From contig NC_026506.1 in assembly GCF_000182925.2 (NCBI RefSeq), positions 62,001 to 126,000 of the forward strand: 64,000 nucleotides of DNA, read 5' to 3'. The DNA is from Neurospora crassa OR74A (Eukaryota > Ascomycota > Sordariomycetes > Sordariales > Sordariaceae). Positions 41,868-55,089 of this stretch are shown in pieces. The position numbers and the translations under genes are program-made. The notes under the pieces are model-generated. The model had not been told where the DNA came from. It saw only the letters and a list, made by a program, of their open reading frames with translations, and did not search any database. Each line of letters opens with the position of its first letter. Positions within the stretch are counted from its first letter, which is position 1.

Positions 41868-43140
41868 GAAAGGGAGGGAACACGATGATACCAATGTTGT
41901 TGCTTGTGTCACAGCGAGAGCGATTTTTCCTTTTCTTTTTTTTTTTTTTTTTTTTTCTAACATCCATTGATGATTGTCTGAATCTGGAACGGAAAAATAC
42001 CTTTGGGGGTATCACATGGTTTTTTTGGAAAGAAAAATTTCCTTACATGTCACTTTTACTTCTGTTGTACATAATTTTTCTTCTACTATTTTCGGTTGTT
42101 GGCTTTGGCATAGCATACTAGCTTTCATGCTTGTCTCGTTTTGCAGCTGAAGCAAAATAGCGTTGGGTATACCTTGTGGACAGACACACTTCTTCGACCT
42201 TCTTCTGTCTTGCACATGTTTTTCCCATTGGCAGGGATAATCACAACGAACTTCGGGGAGCTGACGGTGGTGTGGTGGTTTTTACCACTCGCGCGATTTT
42301 TCCACGTGCAGCGCGATTATCAGATCATCAGATGGGCGGAAAAATTGCGGGCAATGGGGCTAGGGGCCGATGATCGGATCAGATAAAAAGTTTTCTGCCC
42401 CTCTGGGTTGGGATTCGAAACACGCCCTTGGTTGGCGATGGCCTTGGCATCAGATTAGTACATACGTATTTTTGAGCCGAAGGGACTTGGTTAAGAAGCC
42501 GAAGAGACGAGGCCGGGGGCGGGCGGAGGAACGCTCGGCGGATCTGATAAAACACACGCGGCCGACAAAAAAACGGCCTTGAACACGAGTTCGAGGTCGA
42601 GGGTGCCAGAGACTGCCAGTGGAGTGCCTGGTGGCTGGGAACGGAGCTGGGCAAAGACTTGAAAACGGAGGCCATGATGGTGGCAGGTCCACTTCACATC
42701 ACCATCTCATCTCCGAGTGTGCGTGGTGTCTGGGAGCTATTCTTGGTTACGGTTGGTGTTCTAACTCCAGTCGACGGACCTGAGGCAGAAGTGGAAGCTA
42801 CTTACAAAGGACACTGAAGCGGCGGGATTGAGAACCTTTGTTGGCAACTTAGTTGAATCAGGAAGGACCCGCCGTGACTGCAGCCAAAGGAACAAAATTG
42901 CCTCAAGGTTCCTGTCCCATTGGCGATCGGACCCTTTCAAAGTTGACGAACCCCTCACTTTTATATACATACCACTTGCCATTTCAGCTCTGTTCGGCGT
43001 CAAGCAATGCACGAATGTTTAAGACCGGGAAGGTGCGCGGGCAGATGGTGTACACGAAATGCAGTGTGCACCTTCTCGGTCTGGATCAGTGCAACTCAAC
43101 TGCCATGGCGACTGCATGGTCCCTTCCGCGCGGGGCTTTT
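41868..43140. other. Region downstream of the monooxygenase, up to the copia LTR
   Basis: About 1.27 kb of ordinary base composition. It begins with poly-T (about 41937-41956), probably in the monooxygenase 3' region, and then holds three ATCWGATAA sites and a TATATA-containing stretch at 42961-42968. Short open frames (42828-43022, 42853-43242) have no recognisable domain, and the second one runs into the LTR. Confidence 0.5.
42317..42550. promoter_or_regulatory. Second cluster of iron-type GATA sites
   Basis: Exact matches: 42317-42325 (minus, ATCTGATAA), 42378-42386 (plus, ATCAGATAA) and 42542-42550 (plus, ATCTGATAA). They lie 450-680 bases after the monooxygenase stop and about 590-820 bases before the copia LTR. 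No gene that they would serve is visible in the window. Confidence 0.65.
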
Positions 43141-43325
43141 TCTTGGACTCGTGGGCACAAGAAGCGTGATGATTGTGCTAAGCTAAGAACGAGAAAGGAA
43201 AAGAACTGTGGAGGGCTAAAATACATAGTGGTGGCGCCCTAATGGGCCCCACATGTGACTGAGCAATTCGGGCAGGCCCAATGCTAGTAAATAGCAGTCT
43301 GGGCGTTCTATACCACACTACAACA
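43141..43325 (-). repeat. Copia 3' LTR (left copy)
   Basis: 185 bp; minus-strand ends TGTTG...CAAGA. It differs from the right copy at 16 positions by my count, all transitions. It is flanked outside by CTTTT and inside by a run of seven C (the polypurine tract on the minus strand). Confidence 0.92.
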
Positions 43326-45064
43326 CCCCCCCGTAGCCCAAAACGGCTCTATAAATTTATCCTTCTTCTTACTCTCATCAATTATAGTATAAACTTTACC
43401 AATTGCCCTTTTCCAATTTAAAGTGGGCCCCTTTTCTCCGTCGGTTAGTATAGCTAATTAAATTCGTTTAAAATTTTTAGTATCCGCGCTAAGACGGGAA
43501 GTTGCTTAGTATTTAAATTCCTACTTAAGGGTAGAACACTAGCTAAAATATCGCCAATCTAACCTTTCCACCGTAAAAGCTATTATTCTACATAATAATT
43601 CCTCCTTTTACTGTAAATTTACTTTAAATACTCTAATTATATTATATAATCTTCCTTAAACCACCTTACTATTATTAGCCCTACCGGGAATACTATAAGG
43701 ACGCCCGTAGTATAGCGGTTTACGTAGAACGCCTATAACTACTATTAATATAAATTTGGAGAGTTTATACGTTCAATTCCCTACTATTAATTTCTTTTCT
43801 CTCTAAATATTCAGTTATTATACTATTAACCTCTTTCAGATCCTTCTTATTTTTAAATCTTAGTATTAACTATATAGGGCCACTCTAAGGAATAGGAGAC
43901 GTAAGACTACTATAAAACGTATTATCTTTTAGTACTATTAATAGTTGTTTTATAAAAGAATATACTATAAAGTATTTAATTAGGGTACATAGAATAAATC
44001 GAATTAAATTCCTTTCTTTTTACTTAAAATTCATTTAGCCTCTTTTATTTGAAATTTACTCGGGTTTTAACCTATAATAATAGTTTTTATTATTATTTAT
44101 TCAAATTTATAGTATTAATTTTTACTCAAATCCTAGTTACTTAACGAAGGAAGTGTACTTATCTACTTTCAAAGGTTTTATCAATCTATTAATAATTATA
44201 TCTTTGCCTTTAATATAAATAATCTCGAACTCCTCTCTTTTAATTTATTCAATAATCTATTTAAAGTATATATTTATATAATAGTTGTAGCTAAGGACTT
44301 TTCAATTTAGGACCCGGTCCCTCGCATTCTTATTATTTATATATAATACTTTTAGTAGTAGTTGTTTATAGCCTAATTCTTCTATTATTTAAGAAATCTA
44401 CTATAGTAATTTAGTTATTGGAATAAAGTTGGTAAATTCTACCTCGGTTATACTAATTATTATAAAAGCTTACTTCTTTAATTTCTAATATACTAATCCT
44501 CTAGTTAGGAATATAATATATCTTCTAATACTATAGCGAATTATTGGATTATCTATAAAAAAATGCGTCACCAAACGCTTTTAAATCTATATTCGAAAGT
44601 AATATCTTACCTCTTAAAAGAATACCTATATTAGTATATTTTATTAAATACCGAAATAAGTATTTTATTATAATAATTAATCCTATTGATAGTTTAATAT
44701 TAGCTTTATAAAGCTTATTGACTATAAATATAATATCCGGTTGGGTGCCTATTAATAAGTAGTTTAAATTGCTAATCTTCTTAATATACTATTTCTATTA
44801 CTTAAGCAATTTATCCCTAGTCTTGTAATCTCCTACTTTTATATCGTTGGACTATAGTATATTAATACTATAAAGGTCTTCGTACTTAAACTTCTTTAAT
44901 AGAGATTTAGTATACCGAATTTGTAATATAAATACTATTCTCTCGTTCCTATCTCTTACAATATTAAAACTTAGGAATATCCTTACTTCCCCTATTTACT
45001 TAAGTTTGAAGTATTATAAGAGTTAGTCTCTAATTTTAAGGATAATATTTATTAAAGGCGCTGC

Positions 45065-45105
45065 AATAAGGAAATTGTTTATGTATAGTACTAAAAGTAC
45101 TTCCT
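45065..45105 (-). pseudogene. Copia reverse transcriptase active-site relic
   Basis: The minus strand reads VLLVLYINNFLIAA at the position of the copia (V/L)LLVLYVDD-type motif. The two catalytic Asp codons are both Asn, consistent with two G-to-A changes on the coding strand. Only the motif region is annotated; the surrounding frame is broken by many stops. Confidence 0.7.
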
Positions 45106-46716
45106 TCTTCTTATTACTAAATAGGCATATATTATTACTTATTAATTCAAACCCTATATTCTTTAATATAAGTAACAATATCTAAAACTAGTAGAGAAGG
45201 CTACTCTTAAGACTATATAAGGCTCTTTTCAATAAATAAACTAAGCATTAAGGTCCTCTTAGTCCCTTTTCCAATCTAGTAGGTTATTCGATATAGTATG
45301 TCTTGCCTTTAGGAATTAATATATTTAAGAACACTATATTAAAATCAAACTAATAACACTCAAAGTTTAAAATTACTATAATAACTAAGAAGAATTTTAC
45401 GTTCGCTACATTAGCAATAGCCGTATAAATATCCTTTATATCCTAAAAACCCTATTTAAAGTTACTATAAACAACCTATCTTGCCCTAAACTTCTTTATT
45501 TTTAAATTATAATTATCCTTTTTATTATATACCTATTTGCCAAGTAGAACTTCTATATCTCCTCTCTAAGGAACTAGTTTATATACTTCTTTATCCTCTA
45601 AAGCCTTTAATTGCTTTTCTATAGTTAATTTCTAATAAGACGTAAAATTAACTAGTTTTTATACCTTTCTATAATTTTTAGGAACTCCTTCCTAAAGGTT
45701 ATACTCTATTTTTATACCTGTGAGATATTATAATTCAATATCCTTCTCAACTATCCCCCTCTCCCGAAGGCCGAAGTAGAAGGTTAGGATATTCCTAGTA
45801 GATTTATTATTACTATCAACTACAATTTACTTTCTAATTAAAGTACTTAATTATAGTATTACTTACTATTTAAGCCTACCGGTCCTTATTAATATTATTA
45901 TTAGTTCAATAATAGTCTAATTCGTTATTGGGTTTTATTAGGATTCCTCTTATTACTAATTTATTAATTAGTTTAAATCCTTTAGTAGTTTTAATAGGGT
46001 ATTAACTATAGGATCCGGAAATAACTATCTTCTTAAGTTTCTTCGGAATAAAATAGGTTTATCTTTATTTAAATTATTAAGGTTAATAAAGGGGGAATTA
46101 TCGAAAGGCTCAAATTCTTCCTTATTCTCCGACCCAATAAATAATTCGAAATAGTTGTTATTTTATTCAATCGAATTTACTACATCGTTGGCCAGTATTA
46201 CTCTCTAAGATACTTAGGGTTATTCTATTATCTATATTAAACCGTCTAATAGTATAAATATTTATAAATTAGAAATAATTAATTAAAGACTTTAAATTAG
46301 AGTTTTAAGTGCTGAACTTATCGTAATAGTTCGCAAGGTTAGTATCGGGGTTTATTAGCCTTCCGGTAGTAAGATCTATAATAGTATTAATAATTCTAAT
46401 TCTAATTCTAGTTCTAGAACCGGCGTAATACTGGGTGAAGGTGTAAGTAGTCTTAATTAATTCATTGTCTTAAGACCTACAATATTATTAATAAACAATT
46501 AAATTCGTTCTTTTTCTCCTTCCTTCTCCATTTCTTTTACTCTTCTTATAATTTCTATTACCTTAAATCTATTTACTATAATCCAAACTTCCTTTCCACT
46601 TTATAAAACCTTATCTATATCCTTAATCGATTAATTAGAAAATATAATTATATAGTCCAATACTTATTCTTCCAATAATTAATCTCCTTCTAATTCTAAG
46701 AATTGTACTACATTAG

Positions 46717-47036
46717 TGATGCGGGAGCATCGCATGTATTATTAGATCAATTGATTAGAGTAGACTGGGCATGGTTGTGACCATGCCCACCCCCGATGGA
46801 GGCACTGGTATGCCCAGGCACTAGCGTGCCCAGGCACGTGCCTTAGCACATACCCGGTAAGCCCAGTCGCTGGACCTGCAGCATAGTCCGCAGACTAGCG
46901 ATAAGATAAGGGAATTCCCATAAAGGGATTCCCGTGCGGGGCAGCCTTCGGCTACGCCTTTCTTCCTCTATTATCTTTTTCTTTAATATTATAAATTATA
47001 TTAAGCATCGTAGTATTACCCTATTAAATAGTAACT
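46717..47036 (+). repeat. Gypsy 5' LTR
   Basis: 320 bp, starting TGATGCGGGAGCATCG and ending ATTACCCTATTA, aligned to the right copy. The first two thirds keep high GC. It contains a 9-bp inverted repeat (46766-46774 with 46781-46789), three 16-bp tandem units at 46801-46848 and a GATAAGATAAG at 46900-46910. Confidence 0.92.
46801..46848. repeat. Three 16-bp tandem palindromic units in the gypsy LTR
   Basis: Units begin at 46801, 46817 and 46833; each starts GGCAC and contains an inverted TGCC, and the third opens with the perfect palindrome GGCACGTGCC (46833-46842). The same array is present in the 3' LTR starting near 55165, with transitions. Confidence 0.75.
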
Positions 47037-49869
47037 ATAATTAAACGTTTAATGGCTATTGCGAATAGTATACTCCTTATACCCTATTTTAGTAAGTTCG
47101 CTAATTATTTATTTTGCGAGTTTACTAGTCTAATCGAACGATTTTTAATTGCGGATAGTAACGTCGATCCTACGATTACCCTTATTTTTATTCTGGAATA
47201 GATCGCCGATTATTTATTTTACAATTTTAAATAGTCCGATTGAACGATTTTCCGTTGCGGATAGTAGTATTAATTTTATAATTACGTAATCTATTAATTG
47301 TATATTATTTAAATAGTATTGTAACGACTACCCCCTACTTCCTTACTTTATAATATTATACTTACATTGGTTTATATCGAACGAATATATTAAATCCTTT
47401 GTATTACCTTAATCCGAACTTCTTAAACCTTAATACAATGGATTACCTATAATTTATTTATCTTTTAGATAGCTATTGCTTCTTCCTTCCCTCTCTAGAA
47501 TTATTAATTATTTATATAAAATATTATTAGTAATAGACCCTAATCTCTTTATTTATCTCCCTTACTATTATTTAAATTTTATTATTTAAATATATTTTAA
47601 TTGTAGGCGAAATAAACTTTTATTAATAATTCGGTTAGTAATATTTATTATAGTTAGTGAAGACCCCCCTAATTAGGTAATTATTCGTTGCTCGCTACGT
47701 AAGCTATCGGCACCCTTAATTTATAATATCGAACGCCTAAGTAATTAATTTATATTACTTTAATATTAACTTAATAATCTGCTTCGTAATAATAATTCAA
47801 CGTACAATATTACTTAAATCTATACGTTTACCTAACGCAATGCTAATTAATTACAACCTAAGCCCGGTATTGTCGGTACAATTATTTTTAATATTATAAA
47901 TACTCTCTCCCCTTTAAAATTTCGCCGATTTTTAGTTATTAACTTATTCGAAACGTTTGCGCCTCCTAAGGCTTCCTCTTAGAAATATACTTCGCCTTAT
48001 AATAATTGAGATATTACTACTACTAATTGCAATAATAATTTAAATTCTAATAGTAATAATGAAATCCCTAAGTATATTAATAATTGTAAGGTCTAAAAGC
48101 GTTTAAATTATATAGATGCTATAATTAAATATTTGGATATAAATATATATTAGATAAAGAACGAAATTTATAAATAATTCTAAAAGAATTCCGCTGCTAT
48201 TAATACTAGGGAAATTCGTATTAACGATTTTACTATTTAAATTAATAGCTTCGAAATTAATATAATAACCAACTATTAAGAATTATTAGCTGCCTTTATT
48301 TTGCGATTAAAATTGCCTAAAGGTAAAGAGAAAGCCGTAGGTAGGAATAAATAAATACCCGGATATTTCCTTAATAATTTATTAAATTAATTTAATATTA
48401 TAGTTATTTACTATAGTAAAACGGCTTTAATTTATTTAGACTTGGTCGATCTTATATCTAATAATAGCGGAGGTCCTTCAATTGGATACCGTCAACTGAT
48501 TGTCGAGGAAACTAATGAAGGCTCCTATATTAATATTTCTTACAATTTGTATTAGAACCCTCGTATTCGGGAAGTCGTCCCTACCTTCGTTAACCGAATC
48601 CCTACTTAGACTACCTATAATAAAAGCCTATTATTTCGTACTTGCAAACGCATTACCCCGATTAATACCACTCCTACTAATAAAATTCGTTATAATACCT
48701 ATCTTATTAATATATTCTATAATAATATTGAATTTAACGAATATAATTTTATAAAGTTTATTAACAGAATGAAAAACTACAACCTAAAGCTCTATAGATT
48801 ATTAAAGAAGTAGGTCGATATATATAAAAAATATTTCTAATAGATTAAAAACCTATATATTAAACGAATTTACTCCGACGCCTACCCGGATCTATTATAT
48901 AATAAGTCTAGTAAGGCGGCCGCTAATTACGCTGACTATACTAAGGAAATCCCTATTACCCTTATTTATTCTACCTAAGCCGCCCCTATTATTGTTAATA
49001 GTAAGGTTAGAGATTTTTCCTATTTACTTAAATTAATTGTAGAAAGTACTAGTAAGGCTGGAAATATCTTTTCTTTACTTAAAGTAGGAGCCGAAATTAC
49101 TAGTAAAGTTAGAGGAGGTACCCTTCCTATTCCTCCGAATATCCGTTTAACTGCAGCCGCCCCTAGCGATCCTAATAATAGTAACAATATAGATAATAAC
49201 GATAGTAATAATAGCCTGCGCCCTATTAGTAAAATTAGTCGCTTTACTAATTATAAACTAATATTTTTTAAAGCCCTAAATGTTAATAAAGATAAAACTA
49301 AGTTTAAGCGAAATAATATTAGTATATTTAATCCTTTTATTAATAACCTTAATAATATAAGTATAATTAAGTTTGGTAGCGACTTTATTTATATTAATAC
49401 TATTATATTTAAGGATTAATTAATTATTTTTCTCGAAGATAACCCTAATAGGTTTATTTATAAGTAATTTATACGTATATAGCCGCTTTTCCTATAAGGT
49501 TCTATTTATATATAGTAGTATAATTAAATAATTCCTGATAAGCGTTGTATTTTAATTATAGTAGAAGAATTTACTTTAGCTTTAGTTAAAAGATTTACTT
49601 CTAATGTAACTATAGTTACCCGGAAGTTTAACGCTAGAAGAATCTTATTATATAATATTTATAAGGACGAGAACGTAATTACTATATATATCCTTAAGTA
49701 GTTGTATCTTGTGCGTACTATAAGTATCCTAATGAAGGATAGTATAAATTAGTAGGGCGTTATAATTTAAATTTAGAATAATTTTAGTATTAATATAAAG
49801 ATTATTATTCGTCCTCCGCTAGCGTATAGCGATACTAAAATTTACTTCGAGGAAATTAAGAAAATTCGA

Positions 49870-50255
49870 GTTGTGCTCCTTGCTATGGCTAGAGATAAGT
49901 ATTCCTCTTTATTTAACGGCTAGGCCTATAATTGTAGTTATAATTTTAATTGTAATTGCGACCGTACTTATAACTACTCTCGTAACCCTAGCGTTAACCG
50001 TTATTATAATAATTGAGATAATTGTAATAATTGCAATCGCAATCGCAACTGTAGCACCGAACTAAACCGTACCAACAATAATCGCAACCGTACCTTTAAG
50101 TGCAGCTGCGATTATAACGGTAGCTACAAGCGAAATTGTACCTACAATTATAATTGTGCCCCCGAGCGAGACCGTACCTACGATCGCAACTGTACCCCCG
50201 AGCGAAACCGCGACTATAGCTACAATTGTAACTAGGCAGACCGTACCTATTATAT
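49870..50255 (+). pseudogene. Gypsy gag relic with Asn/Cys/Arg/Tyr-rich repeats
   Basis: From about 49925 the frame reads a degenerate repeat of the type Y-N-C-x-Y-N, later N-C-x-P-E-R-x-R-x-Y, for about 110 codons with only two stops. At least twelve Cys codons are present. It lies between the gag-like region and the protease/reverse transcriptase region, where a nucleic-acid-binding Cys cluster is expected. A canonical CX2CX4HX4C knuckle is not visible. Confidence 0.45.
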
Positions 50256-52020
50256 TAAAGAGGATTCCAAATAAAACGATTTAGTTAATTTCGTAGAAGA
50301 CTATTCTAATAGATATAATTCGGATAGTTCGGTTTACTACGTATATAGTAGCTAATTAACCTATTCTAAGTATTTAATAGTATTTAATTCTATAAAAATT
50401 AAGATAGATTATATAAAGAAGTGTTAGGCAATTGATACTCGCGTAGATTCTATTCTAATTATTATTAATAGCGTTTAATTTTATAATTGTTACGAATATA
50501 ATTAAATATTTCTATTACAAAATAGTATATTCGAATACTTTAATACCTATAAGGCTAGAATAAGTAGTATTTAAAACGGTCCCTTAGAAACCTCCTATTA
50601 TATTAGTATAATTTTAATTATCCTATTTAGGATTTAAGATGCTACTCCCTAGAATGATAAACTATTAAAAAAAGGTTTATTATTAGGATTTACTTACCTT
50701 CGAATTATTACTAAAATTACTCCGACTTCCTAGGAAATTGAGATTTATATAGACCTAAGTATAATAAAAATAATTATTGGGCGAATATTCCTATAAATAT
50801 TCGATTATTTAATTTCTATAATATATTTAATAAAAATTAAAAGAGTAAATAGTAAGTTAACTAGGCTTACTAAGTAGGTAATATTTACCTTTTTCCTTCC
50901 TAAGATAGATTATAAAGGTAAACTTACCTTATTAAAAACTACGGTAGTTAAATAGGTAATTAACGAACTAGAGCCTAACCTTTTACTAGTTAACTTTTTC
51001 TTCTATTTGTAATAAACGTATATCGATTATTAGAAAGCCGAAGTTTATTTTCTATAAAATAATTTTAATACTTTATTTAATGTACTTAAATTACTTAACT
51101 ATTATTTTTGTAAAATTGTAACCGAAAAGAAAATTATCTTTTGTTTGGGTAAGGAACGTATAGTTTTTATTTATTATATTAATTTATTTAAGGATAGAAA
51201 CTTCTTTTTCGACTCCTCTTACTCCTCTATAGTAAGTACGGTAATTGATATAAAGTTATTTAAGATTGTTTTAATGAAGAATATTACGAATAAAATAATA
51301 ATAATTCTATGTAAGTAGAAAATTAATATAATTACGGAATATAATGCGGATAGATTCTTTATAATTTTATAGTTAAATATTTGCGAGATAGTAATAGTAA
51401 TTCAAGTTCTAAGTATAATAGAAAGTGATCCTCCCCTTTCTATTATTGAGGTAATAGAGGCCGTTTATTAAATATACTTTATACCTACTAACGTTGAATT
51501 TAATATTAAATTTAATAATATTATTCCTACGAATAATATTATTTTAATAATTGAATCCGATTTGCTTATTCCTAATATGGATATTAATTTGAATATTATA
51601 TACTAGGATACTAACTTTTTTAAGCTACTAGATAAATAGTTTACTTTGGGTATTTGAATAAATAATAAAGCTTCCGAATTGATTATTAAAGAAAGTATTT
51701 ACGTTTTTGCGGGTAGTAGGAAGGTGTTAAGGATGTTGGTTATGTTTGTTAGGAAATTTCCGATTTTGTAGAAAGAAGGGGGTTTAGTGGATGTATTGGA
51801 GGAGGATATAATAAGAGTTCCTTTAGTTAATAGTTAGTAAAATTATAAAGTAGTTGCGAAAATATATCCTATTAGTAAAAAAGATTAAGTAATTATTAAT
51901 AAAATTTTTAATGCCCTATATAAGTAAGGAAAGATAGACTAGGTAAAGTATATTACTCTATTTACCTACCCTATTTTTATTATTTAGTAGGAAATTAAAT
52001 TCGGTTTTAAGGGTAGGCCC

Positions 52021-52509
52021 GTTATTGACCTACGGGTCCTTAATAGTTTAACTATCCCGGATAATTACCCTCTCCCCTTATAAGGAGAGATTATTATATT
52101 TATATACGGAAAGGTTATTATAATAATTATTAATGCGGTTTTGTTTTTCTATTAATTTAGTGTATAGTAGAAGTATAGGGATTGGTTTACCCTTATTATT
52201 TACTGCGGCTTTAAATAGCCTACCGTTGTATAAATAGGATTTAAGAATACTTCTATATATATTTAACGATTTATAGATATGCTTTTGCGCGATTATAAGG
52301 ATTATTGTAGAGTTTATATTAATAATATTGTTATTGCTTTAAATTCGGTCGATAATTATTTTAAATATTTTAATATTATTTTTATACTCTTTATATCTAA
52401 AAATATTATATTATCCCTTAAGAAATTATATTTTAAATATTCTAGCATTGAGCTTTTGGGATTCTATATTAATGGGCTCGGCTTATTAATTACTAAGGAA
52501 CGAATTTAA
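52021..52509 (+). pseudogene. Gypsy reverse transcriptase relic
   Basis: Motifs in order: VIDLRVLNSLTIPDNYPLPL, then the active-site block YINNIVIALNSVDNYFKYFNIIF and LLGFYINGLGLLI. The gypsy family normally has YIDD; here both Asp codons are AAT, consistent with G-to-A transitions. A stretch of 76 codons (52279-52509) is open, and upstream there are stops and shifts. Confidence 0.7.
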
Positions 52510-53629
52510 ACTTTTAAAAATTTGGCCTTTCTAAATAACTTAAAAGCGCTAGAATAGTATATTAGTAGTATAGGATTCTTGCGGTACTTGATCCTGTACT
52601 ACGCCTAAATTATAGAGCCTCTTTAAAATTATAAAGTGATATTGTTGGCTGAAGGTTGTAAAATAGGTAAAGTTGAAACGGGAAAATTAGTTAGGAGGGC
52701 GGCGTATTGTGCATGTATTTATTATACCCCTACCCCGGTTGAGAAGGCTGTTTTTAATGCGCTTTAGAGCGCTATATACGATAATAGTACTATTCTATAT
52801 TATTTGGACCTAGATTGCGTAGTGTTTTTTTAAATTGATAGATTGTTCGAATGTAGGTTTAGTGTTATAGTATTTTATTTAAAGTACGGATATAATTAGT
52901 TAGAAGGATTTTTAATCCCCTCTTTTTAAGTGTTCTCTATTATATTTTTAAGTAAAGTACTAATTAAGGTTGAAATATAATATGGGCTATTGGAATTGGA
53001 GGTAGCGTATTTAATTTAGGCCGTAAAGAAGCTTCGTACTTAATTGTACGCTTATAATTATATTATTATTATTTTAATTAATTATTTTATAATAAAGAGT
53101 ATTGTTAAATAAACTTTACTATGTACTATATTTACTGATAGGGTTAATTGCCGATTGATTAATATTTTAATTTATTTATCCGAATATAAATTAAAAGTTT
53201 TTTATATCCTTGGTAAGTTTAATTTCATTTTGGATGTATTGAGCCGCTTAAAAACCGTTAATAGGAATAATAATCCGGAAGGTATTCCCGTACTTAATAA
53301 TGTTTAAATTAAAGATAGAGTATTATATTTGGATAATATTTAATATGCCTTCTCCGAAGTATAAATGGATTTAAAGCTTCGTAAGGCTTATATAATAGCT
53401 TATGCGTTTAATAAAAAGTTCGTTTAGATTATAGAATATTTGAAAGAATATAGGAGGAATACCGAGGACGGTAATATTGTCTTTTCGAAGCTCGGCTATC
53501 CTTTCTTTATAAGAAACGGCTTTATTTATAATTAATAAGTTAAATTAGGCGGAGGCTTTATTAATAATTTATATATTCTTTATAAATATATAAAGGAAAT
53601 TTTAGAAGTTATATATAATAGTAAATATT

Positions 53630-54300
53630 ATTTCGGCCGCAATTAAATAATATACGACTTGAAGGGAGTATTATTCGTTAATAAGGTATAATTAGTTAGG
53701 CAATATATTGAATATTACCTAATTTACTAATTAAATTAAACCGATCGTAGCCCGTCTATTAGAGATTATTAATTTATTAAACTAGAAGAAGCTTTATTAA
53801 TACGAATTATTTTAATCGACTTTATTATAGGGCTTCCTAAAGTATTGTCCAATAATATACTATAGTAGATACCCAGCTATACGACGTTCAATGCTTTGAT
53901 GCTTATTATAAATAAAACTTTAAAAAGGTCCTTATTAATTCTAGGATACGAAAAGTATATAGCTACCGAATGGGGTATTATTATAATCCGTATATTCCTC
54001 CTATATAATTAGGGATTTCCAATTAGTATAATTTCTAATTACAATCGAAAATTTACTTCAATTTATTAGTGAGGAATATAAATTACTATAGGAATTAGAC
54101 TTCTAATAACTATAATATATTACCTATTTAGTAATAGCGGTGTAGAATAAAAGAATTAGATGGTAGAAATAGCTATCCAATTCTATACCTTCTATTACGA
54201 GCTTAGGTACAATTAGTTACTTATTATTCCTTCGCTCTAATAGAATTTTAATAGCACTTTCGTTGAGAGTATTAAAGCTTTTCCTTATAAATACTTATTT
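53630..54300 (+). pseudogene. Gypsy integrase relic
   Basis: A broken frame shows FGRN..IYDLKGVLFVNKV..LVRQYIEY (zinc-binding region, Cys/His mostly lost), then ILIDFIIGLPKVLSNN with the first catalytic Asp kept, and ISNYNRKFTS where the family has a second Asp in the (S/D)R-D-x-x-F block. Multiple TAA/TAG stops interrupt it. Confidence 0.65.
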
Positions 54301-54714
54301 AGCTATAAATTAATAGGACCTATAGATATTACTATTAGCTTCTAAGACCGATATACCCTTAAAGATAATCTGGCTATAAGAGACTATCTTCGTTAGGAGG
54401 TTTAATTAGCTATAAATTTTGCTATTACTAACGTTAAGCTTTGCTATAATACTAGCTATTAGTAAGTAGAATTTAAAATTGGTAATAAAGTCTTTCTAAA
54501 ATTTAATTACGGATATTACTTGTCCAGCCGCCTATTACGCAAGACTTTTTAATAATATTCCGGACCCTTTAAAATTATTTAGAAAATTGGTCGTTTAGTA
54601 TATAAATTCGATTTACTGCCGAGTATAAAGATATATCTGGTTATTTTAGTAGTTTACCTTATTATAGTACCGATAGAGAACGATTTATTCGGCCGAATAA
54701 CTTTTCCGCCCGGC

Positions 54715-55020
54715 TTCGTTGAAAATTTTTAGAGCGATTCCGGTTTTAATTTTAAGGTACTCCGGTATAAGATTGAAAAGATAGTTACTTACAAGTAAGT
54801 TAATAGAAAAATCTAGTACTATATTAAATAGAAGGGATATGGATATTACGATAATTATTAGAAGGATATTCGGGATTTAGGAAGAGTTAAGGACGTGGTG
54901 GAGGATTATTGGAAGTATTGTTTAAATAAGTGTAAGAAGGGAGTTGTTCGATTTTACGTTAATAGCCAATGTAAAATACGCTTTATTAATAAGAAGGAAT
55001 TGAAGGATGCGCTATAGCGA
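54715..55020 (+). pseudogene. Gypsy C-terminal chromodomain relic
   Basis: The frame reads VLRYKIEKIV..., then YYIK-(stop)-KGYGYYDNY-(stop)-K, matching the YLVKWKGY..xxTWE core of chromodomains, where the two TAG stops replace TGG Trp codons. This places the element among chromodomain-bearing gypsy elements (chromoviruses), which target heterochromatin. Confidence 0.65.
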
Positions 55021-55089
55021 TGCTTATTAAGAAGGAGATGAGGGTATTCCTATTAAGGATAATAGCTCTCTCTTTATAGAGTTGGGACT

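Noticed and set aside
43700-43800. A tRNA-like pattern (A-box-like TAGTATAGCGG and B-box-like GTTCAATTCC about 70 bases apart)
   Set aside because: The T-stem and acceptor stem do not pair, even allowing for RIP transitions, and the stretch lies inside the copia coding relic.
48500-48754. 84-codon plus-strand open frame in the gypsy interior
   Set aside because: It lies in a RIP-mutated gag region, with composition driven by A/T richness; not a separate gene.
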